Shown here in pieces: positions 7,368 to 10,461 of a stretch of DNA of 10,461 nt (its first letter is position 1; each line of letters starts with the position of its first letter). Below the pieces are notes generated by a model, which had not been told where the DNA came from, made no database searches, and was given only the letters and a program-made list of their open reading frames with translations. The translations under genes and the position numbers were made by a program. The DNA comes from Lysobacterales bacterium UBA2790 (GTDB lineage Bacteria; Pseudomonadota; Gammaproteobacteria; Xanthomonadales; Xanthomonadaceae), in NCBI GenBank assembly GCA_002352135.1, contig DEHW01000123.1:8172-18632 (forward strand). The letters run 5' to 3'.

Positions 7368-7390
7368 CTCCCCACGTCTGATTCGGGGAG
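7368..7390 (+). promoter_or_regulatory. Hairpin sequestering the adenine deaminase ribosome binding site
   Basis: CTCCCC (7368-7373) can pair perfectly with GGGGAG (7385-7390) across an 11-base loop. GGGGAG is also the only good Shine-Dalgarno for the ATG at 7397, with a 6-base spacer. The pairing would hide it, which suggests translational control or a chance GC-rich stem. No known riboswitch aptamer was recognised in 7287-7367. Confidence 0.4.
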
Positions 7391-7396
7391 ATAGCC

Positions 7397-8437
7397 ATGA
7401 CACTGCCAGTCCTCACGGGTGAACGCCTGCACGATTTTCTGCGTGGTCTGCCGAAGGCCGAGTTGCACATCCATATCGAGGGTTCGCTGGAGCCGGAGCT
7501 GATCTTTGCGCTGGCGCAGCGCAACGGCGTGCAACTTGCCTATCCAAGCGTCGATGCCCTGCGTGCGGCCTACGCGTTTACCGATCTGCAGAGCTTCCTC
7601 GACATCTATTACGCCGGTGCCAGCGTGTTGTTGAAGGCCGAGGATTTCTTCGACATGGCCTGGGCGTATTTTCTGCGCGCCAAGGCCGACAATGTGGTGC
7701 ATGCCGAGTTGTTCTTCGATCCGCAGACGCACACCGATCGCGGCGTTCCGATGGCGGAAGTGATGGCGGGATTGAGTCGTGCGGTGGATCGTGCGCAGGT
7801 CGAGTTGGGCATCAGCGCGAAGCTGATCCTGTGTTTTCTGCGCCATCTCAGCGAAGACGCCGCCTTCGAAACACTATCGCAGGCCGAGCCGTTTCTGGAC
7901 CGCATCGTGGGTGTGGGCCTGGATTCCAGCGAAGTGGGTCATCCGCCGGAGAAGTTTGCCCGCGTGTTTGCCAAGGCACGTGAATTGGGCTTGCGCGTGG
8001 TTGCCCATGCTGGTGAGGAAGGGCCGCCGAGCTATATTTGGGGCGCGTTGGATGTGCTCAAGGCCGAGCGTATCGATCACGGTGTGCAAAGCCTGAAAGA
8101 CCCGGTCCTGGTCGGGCGTTTGGCCAAGGAACGCATTCCGCTGACGGTCTGTCCACTGTCCAATCTCAAGCTCTGCGTGTTCCCGACCCTGGCGCAGCAC
8201 AACTTGCGTGCGTTGCTGGACGCGGGTCTGGTGGCGACCATCAACTCCGACGACCCGGCCTACTTCGGCGGCTACATGAACCAGAATTTCATCGAGACCT
8301 TCGATGCGCTGGGGCTGGACGCAAATCATGCGCGCACGCTTGCTGCAAACTCGTTCGAGGCCAGCTTCATCAGCCCCGAGCAACGTGCAGCCTTGCTGGC
8401 GCGCCTCGACGCGTATTGCGCCCAATTTGCCCATTGA
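7397..8437 (+). CDS. Adenine deaminase (adenosine deaminase family, type 2)
   Basis: This 346-residue zinc amidohydrolase would convert adenine to hypoxanthine and ammonia in the cytosol. Family residues are in place: zinc ligands H24 and H26 (AELHIHIEGSLEP), H204 and the proton-donor E207 (VVAHAGEEGPP, 201-211), H228 (RIDHG), and zinc ligand D285 with D286 (INSDDPAYFGGY, 282-293). The H-I-E-G-S-L-E-P, FFDPQTHTDRG (106-116), CFLRHLSE (146-153), LDSSE (175-179) and GPPSYIW features fit the adenine-specific branch (fungal Aah1 and Pseudomonas PA0148-like) better than true adenosine deaminases. Full length; the ATG at 7397 is preceded by GGGGAG. It leads a plus-strand cluster with uraH and puuD, which supports a catabolic role. 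Adenosine as substrate is the main alternative. Confidence 0.9.
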   Translation: MTLPVLTGERLHDFLRGLPKAELHIHIEGSLEPELIFALAQRNGVQLAYPSVDALRAAYAFTDLQSFLDIYYAGASVLLKAEDFFDMAWAYFLRAKADNVVHAELFFDPQTHTDRGVPMAEVMAGLSRAVDRAQVELGISAKLILCFLRHLSEDAAFETLSQAEPFLDRIVGVGLDSSEVGHPPEKFARVFAKARELGLRVVAHAGEEGPPSYIWGALDVLKAERIDHGVQSLKDPVLVGRLAKERIPLTVCPLSNLKLCVFPTLAQHNLRALLDAGLVATINSDDPAYFGGYMNQNFIETFDALGLDANHARTLAANSFEASFISPEQRAALLARLDAYCAQFAH

Positions 8438-8452
8438 GCGGTCGAATCAGAC

Positions 8453-8478
8453 CACGCAGGACAAGCACGCAGGACAAG
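8453..8478 (+). repeat. Perfect 13-bp tandem duplication in the uraH leader
   Basis: CACGCAGGACAAG occurs twice back to back (8453-8465 and 8466-8478) between the adenine deaminase stop and uraH. The second copy supplies AGGA (8471-8474) and, with the following GA, AAGGA (8476-8480). Each lies five bases before a possible uraH start (8480 and 8486), so the duplication falls on the ribosome binding site. Confidence 0.85.
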
Positions 8479-8485
8479 GATGACC

Positions 8486-8839
8486 ATGGGAAAACTGACC
8501 ACACATGTGCTGGATACCGCGCACGGCTGCCCGGCGGCGGGTGTGCAAGTGGCTCTGTATCGCATTGAGGGCGAGTCGCGAATCCTGCTGCGCACTGCGC
8601 AGACCAATGCCGATGGGCGCTGCGACGCACCGATTCTGCAAGGCGATGACTTGGTCGCCGGTGTATTCGAGCTGCAGTTCCAAGCCGGTGCCTACTTCGC
8701 GGCGCGTGGCGTGGACTTGCCTGCGCCGCGCTTTGTCGATGTGGTGAGCTTGCGTTTCGGCATTGCCGATGCCAGCGCGCACTATCACGTGCCGCTGCTG
8801 GTCTCGCCCTTCAGCTACAGCACGTATCGAGGCAGTTGA
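8486..8839 (+). CDS. uraH: 5-hydroxyisourate hydrolase (transthyretin-like)
   Basis: The protein has 117 residues, the usual length of the family. It hydrolyses 5-hydroxyisourate, the product of urate oxidation, to OHCU in the cytosol as a homotetramer. The family signature is intact: the start KLTTHVLDTAHGCPA (3-17) with catalytic His7, Arg45 in NADGRCDAP, HYHVPLLVSPFSYSTYRGS at 99-117 with the catalytic histidine pair region, and the C-terminal Y-R-G-S tetrapeptide that distinguishes the hydrolase from vertebrate transthyretin. I chose the ATG at 8486 because AAGGA lies five bases before it and M-G-K-L-T-T-H is the common family start; the ATG at 8480 would add only two residues. It lies 7 bp before puuD, the enzyme that makes its substrate. 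Confidence 0.95.
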   Translation: MGKLTTHVLDTAHGCPAAGVQVALYRIEGESRILLRTAQTNADGRCDAPILQGDDLVAGVFELQFQAGAYFAARGVDLPAPRFVDVVSLRFGIADASAHYHVPLLVSPFSYSTYRGS

Positions 8840-8846
8840 GGCACGC

Positions 8847-10094
8847 ATGACGGCATTTCTACTGGATGCGGCCGCGTTTCTGTTGCGCTGGTTCCATGTC
8901 ATCGCGGCGATGGCCTGGATTGGTGAGTCGTTCTACTTCGTCATGCTGGATCGTGCGCTCAAAGCGCCGCGCGATGGCGGCGAGGGCATTCAGGGCGATC
9001 TGTGGTCGGTGCATGGCGGCGGCTTCTACCACAAGCGCAAATTCCTGCTCGCGCCCCCCGGCATGCCTGCTGATCTGCATTGGTCGATGTGGAAGTCCTA
9101 TACCACCTGGATCACCGGGTTTGCGCTGCTGAGCGCGATGTATCTGGCCTCGCCACAGATCTATCTGATCGATCCGAACGTGGCGGCGTGGTCGCCCGTT
9201 CAGGCGGTGTGGCTGGCGCTGGGTTTTCTGGCCTTGGCCTGGTTCGGCTATGACCTGCTGTGTCGTGCGGTGGGCTTCCGCGATGGACTGCTCGCCGTGT
9301 TGGTGGCGGTCTGGGTCACGGCGCTGACGTTTCTGGCGACCGAGGTGTTTTCGGGGCGCGCGGCCTATCTGCTGGTTGGCGCGGCACTCGGCACCATCAT
9401 GTCGGCGAACGTGTTCGTGGTGATCATTCCCGGACAACGGCGCATGGTTGCCGCACTGCTGCGTGGTGAGTCGCCCGATCCCTTGCCAGGCAAACGCGGC
9501 AAGCAGCGCTCGGTACACAACACCTATTTCACCTTGCCAGTGGTGTTCGCGATGCTGAGCATTCACTTTGCGGCGGCGAGCGCGCATCCGCACAAGGCCT
9601 GGATTCTGATTGGCTTCATGGCGGCGGGGGCGCTGATCCGGCAGTTCTTCGTGGTCTGGCACAGCGGACAACGCGCGTGGGGATTGTTGCTCGCCGGTGC
9701 CGTCATCGTGCTCGGCTTGCTGGTCTGGATGGCCCCTGCGCCGCGACCCGACGTTGCCGAGTCTGCGGTCGAGGCTCCGCGTGACGGCGTTGCGGCGGAT
9801 GCGCCGACGGCAACGGCCGGGACGGCCAGCTCAGCAGCGGTCGACACGGGTCGCGTCCACGCGATCTTCCAGCAACGCTGCGTGATGTGTCACGCCGCGC
9901 AGCCGAGCCTGATGGGCAGCGCGCCTCTCGGGGCGATGTTCGATACACCGCAGCAGATCGAGAGCTATCGCGAGAAGATCCGCCAGCAGGTGGTGGTGAT
10001 GAAGGTCATGCCGCCTGGCAACATGACCGGCCTGACCGATGCCGAGCGCAGCGAAATCGAGCGCTGGACGACTGCAGCCCCTGCGACCCCATGA
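8847..10094 (+). CDS. puuD: Urate hydroxylase PuuD, membrane protein with C-terminal cytochrome c domain
   Basis: The protein has 415 residues. It oxidises urate to 5-hydroxyisourate and is known to replace soluble uricase in many proteobacteria. Residues 1 to about 295 are a membrane domain with about seven to eight hydrophobic helices and the family segments FHVIAAMAWIGESFYFVMLD (16-35), LWSVHGGGFYHKRKF (52-66), WHSGQ (271-275) and SVHNTYFTLPVVF (222-234). A low-complexity Ala/Pro linker (about 297-333) leads to a cytochrome c domain with the haem site CVMCH (345-349) and a likely axial Met in V-M-P-P-G-N (387-392). The domain should lie in the periplasm and pass electrons to the respiratory chain. 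The ATG at 8847 has GAGG (8838-8841) five bases upstream, overlapping the uraH stop. An in-frame start at 8763 lies inside uraH and encodes a non-membrane leader, so it was rejected. Confidence 0.95.
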   Translation: MTAFLLDAAAFLLRWFHVIAAMAWIGESFYFVMLDRALKAPRDGGEGIQGDLWSVHGGGFYHKRKFLLAPPGMPADLHWSMWKSYTTWITGFALLSAMYLASPQIYLIDPNVAAWSPVQAVWLALGFLALAWFGYDLLCRAVGFRDGLLAVLVAVWVTALTFLATEVFSGRAAYLLVGAALGTIMSANVFVVIIPGQRRMVAALLRGESPDPLPGKRGKQRSVHNTYFTLPVVFAMLSIHFAAASAHPHKAWILIGFMAAGALIRQFFVVWHSGQRAWGLLLAGAVIVLGLLVWMAPAPRPDVAESAVEAPRDGVAADAPTATAGTASSAAVDTGRVHAIFQQRCVMCHAAQPSLMGSAPLGAMFDTPQQIESYREKIRQQVVVMKVMPPGNMTGLTDAERSEIERWTTAAPATP

Positions 10095-10461
10095 CGTTCG
10101 ATTCACTGACCTTCGTCGTTTTCCTGCTCGGACTGCTGGGGGTCTACCACTTGCCGGGCATGTCCTGGCAGATGCGAAAGTGGCTGTTGTTGCTGGCGAG
10201 CTGGATTTTTTACGGAGCTTGGAATCCGCCGTTTCTGCTCTTGTTGGTGGGTTCGGCCACACTCGATTGGTGGTTGGCGCAGCGCATGGATGCGGCGCAG
10301 GGCAGGGCGCGTCGGGTTTGGTTGTGGGCCTCGCTGATCAGCAATCTGGGTGTCCTGGGGTTCTTCAAGTACGGCGACTTCCTGCGCGACAACGCGCAGT
10401 GGCTGTTGGCGCAGATCGGCATTGATTGGCAGCCCGCCGAGTTCGACATCCTGCTGCCGGT
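10091..10461 (+). CDS. MBOAT family O-acyltransferase, N-terminal fragment (runs off right edge)
   Basis: An open frame from the ATG at 10091 gives 123 codons without a stop before the window ends. It matches the start of AlgI-like membrane-bound O-acyltransferases: FDSLTFVVFLLGLLGVYHL (3-21), then LLLLASWIFYGAWNPPFLLLL (32-52), the DWW segment (about 59-61), a basic stretch, and SNLGVLGFFKYGDFL (about 84-98), ending at ILLPV just before the usual GISFYTF. These enzymes acetylate exopolysaccharides or other surface glycans in the inner membrane. The ATG overlaps the puuD stop as ATGA and no Shine-Dalgarno is evident, so translation may be coupled. The substrate cannot be told, and the His-containing catalytic part is outside the window. 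At least two hydrophobic segments are visible. Confidence 0.88.
   Translation, partial: MTFDSLTFVVFLLGLLGVYHLPGMSWQMRKWLLLLASWIFYGAWNPPFLLLLVGSATLDWWLAQRMDAAQGRARRVWLWASLISNLGVLGFFKYGDFLRDNAQWLLAQIGIDWQPAEFDILLP

Noticed and set aside
7287..7403. Longer RDD protein starting at 7403
   Set aside because: It would overlap the start of the divergent adenine deaminase gene and add 39 hydrophilic residues before a normal RDD N-terminus.
8763..8846. Earlier start for puuD at 8763
   Set aside because: It lies inside uraH in another frame and adds an Arg/Cys-rich leader not seen in the family; the ATG at 8847 has a GAGG site.
8859..9671. 270-codon minus-strand frame opposite puuD
   Set aside because: Antisense shadow; the translation is very rich in His, Gln and Arg, mirroring the hydrophobic codons of the membrane protein.

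Overview
This is GC-rich DNA with compact gene spacing, and the proteins look like those of a gammaproteobacterium of the Xanthomonadales/Lysobacterales type. That placement is inferred from gene content and from D-G-F-E-type tails on two secreted proteins; no rRNA or other marker gene is present. No tRNA, CRISPR array, transposase or phage gene was seen.

Left part, read on the minus strand from right to left: a secreted choice-of-anchor J protein (3657 to 1942), a TPR-sulfotransferase (1911 to 337), then after a gap of about 210 bp the first 41 codons of what looks like urease accessory gene ureD (125 to 1, running off the left edge). Divergent from these, across a 274-bp intergenic region (3658-3931), are a secreted FG-GAP/VCBS and PQQ-like propeller protein (3932-6046) and, 2 bp later, a glutaredoxin-fold protein with no cysteine at all (6049-6423). 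Convergent with that pair is an RDD-domain membrane protein whose C-terminal half resembles a type IV pilin (7286 to 6432).

Right part, all on the plus strand: adenine deaminase (7397-8437), 5-hydroxyisourate hydrolase uraH (8486-8839), the membrane cytochrome-c urate hydroxylase puuD (8847-10094) and the start of an MBOAT O-acyltransferase (10091 onward, cut by the right edge). The first three form a purine-catabolism cluster: adenine to hypoxanthine, then (after xanthine dehydrogenase, not in the window) urate to 5-hydroxyisourate by PuuD and on to OHCU by UraH. If the left edge is the start of a urease operon, the locus links purine breakdown to final ammonia release from urea, about 7 kb apart. 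uraD, allantoinase and xanthine dehydrogenase are not here.

The known part is an ordinary purine-degradation operon. The least-explained items are the cysteine-free glutaredoxin, the RDD-pilin fusion, the D-[GS]-F-E tails shared by two divergent secreted proteins, a hairpin covering the ribosome binding site of the adenine deaminase gene, and the 4-bp overlap of puuD with an acyltransferase gene. I did not find a clear new multi-gene defence or mobile system.
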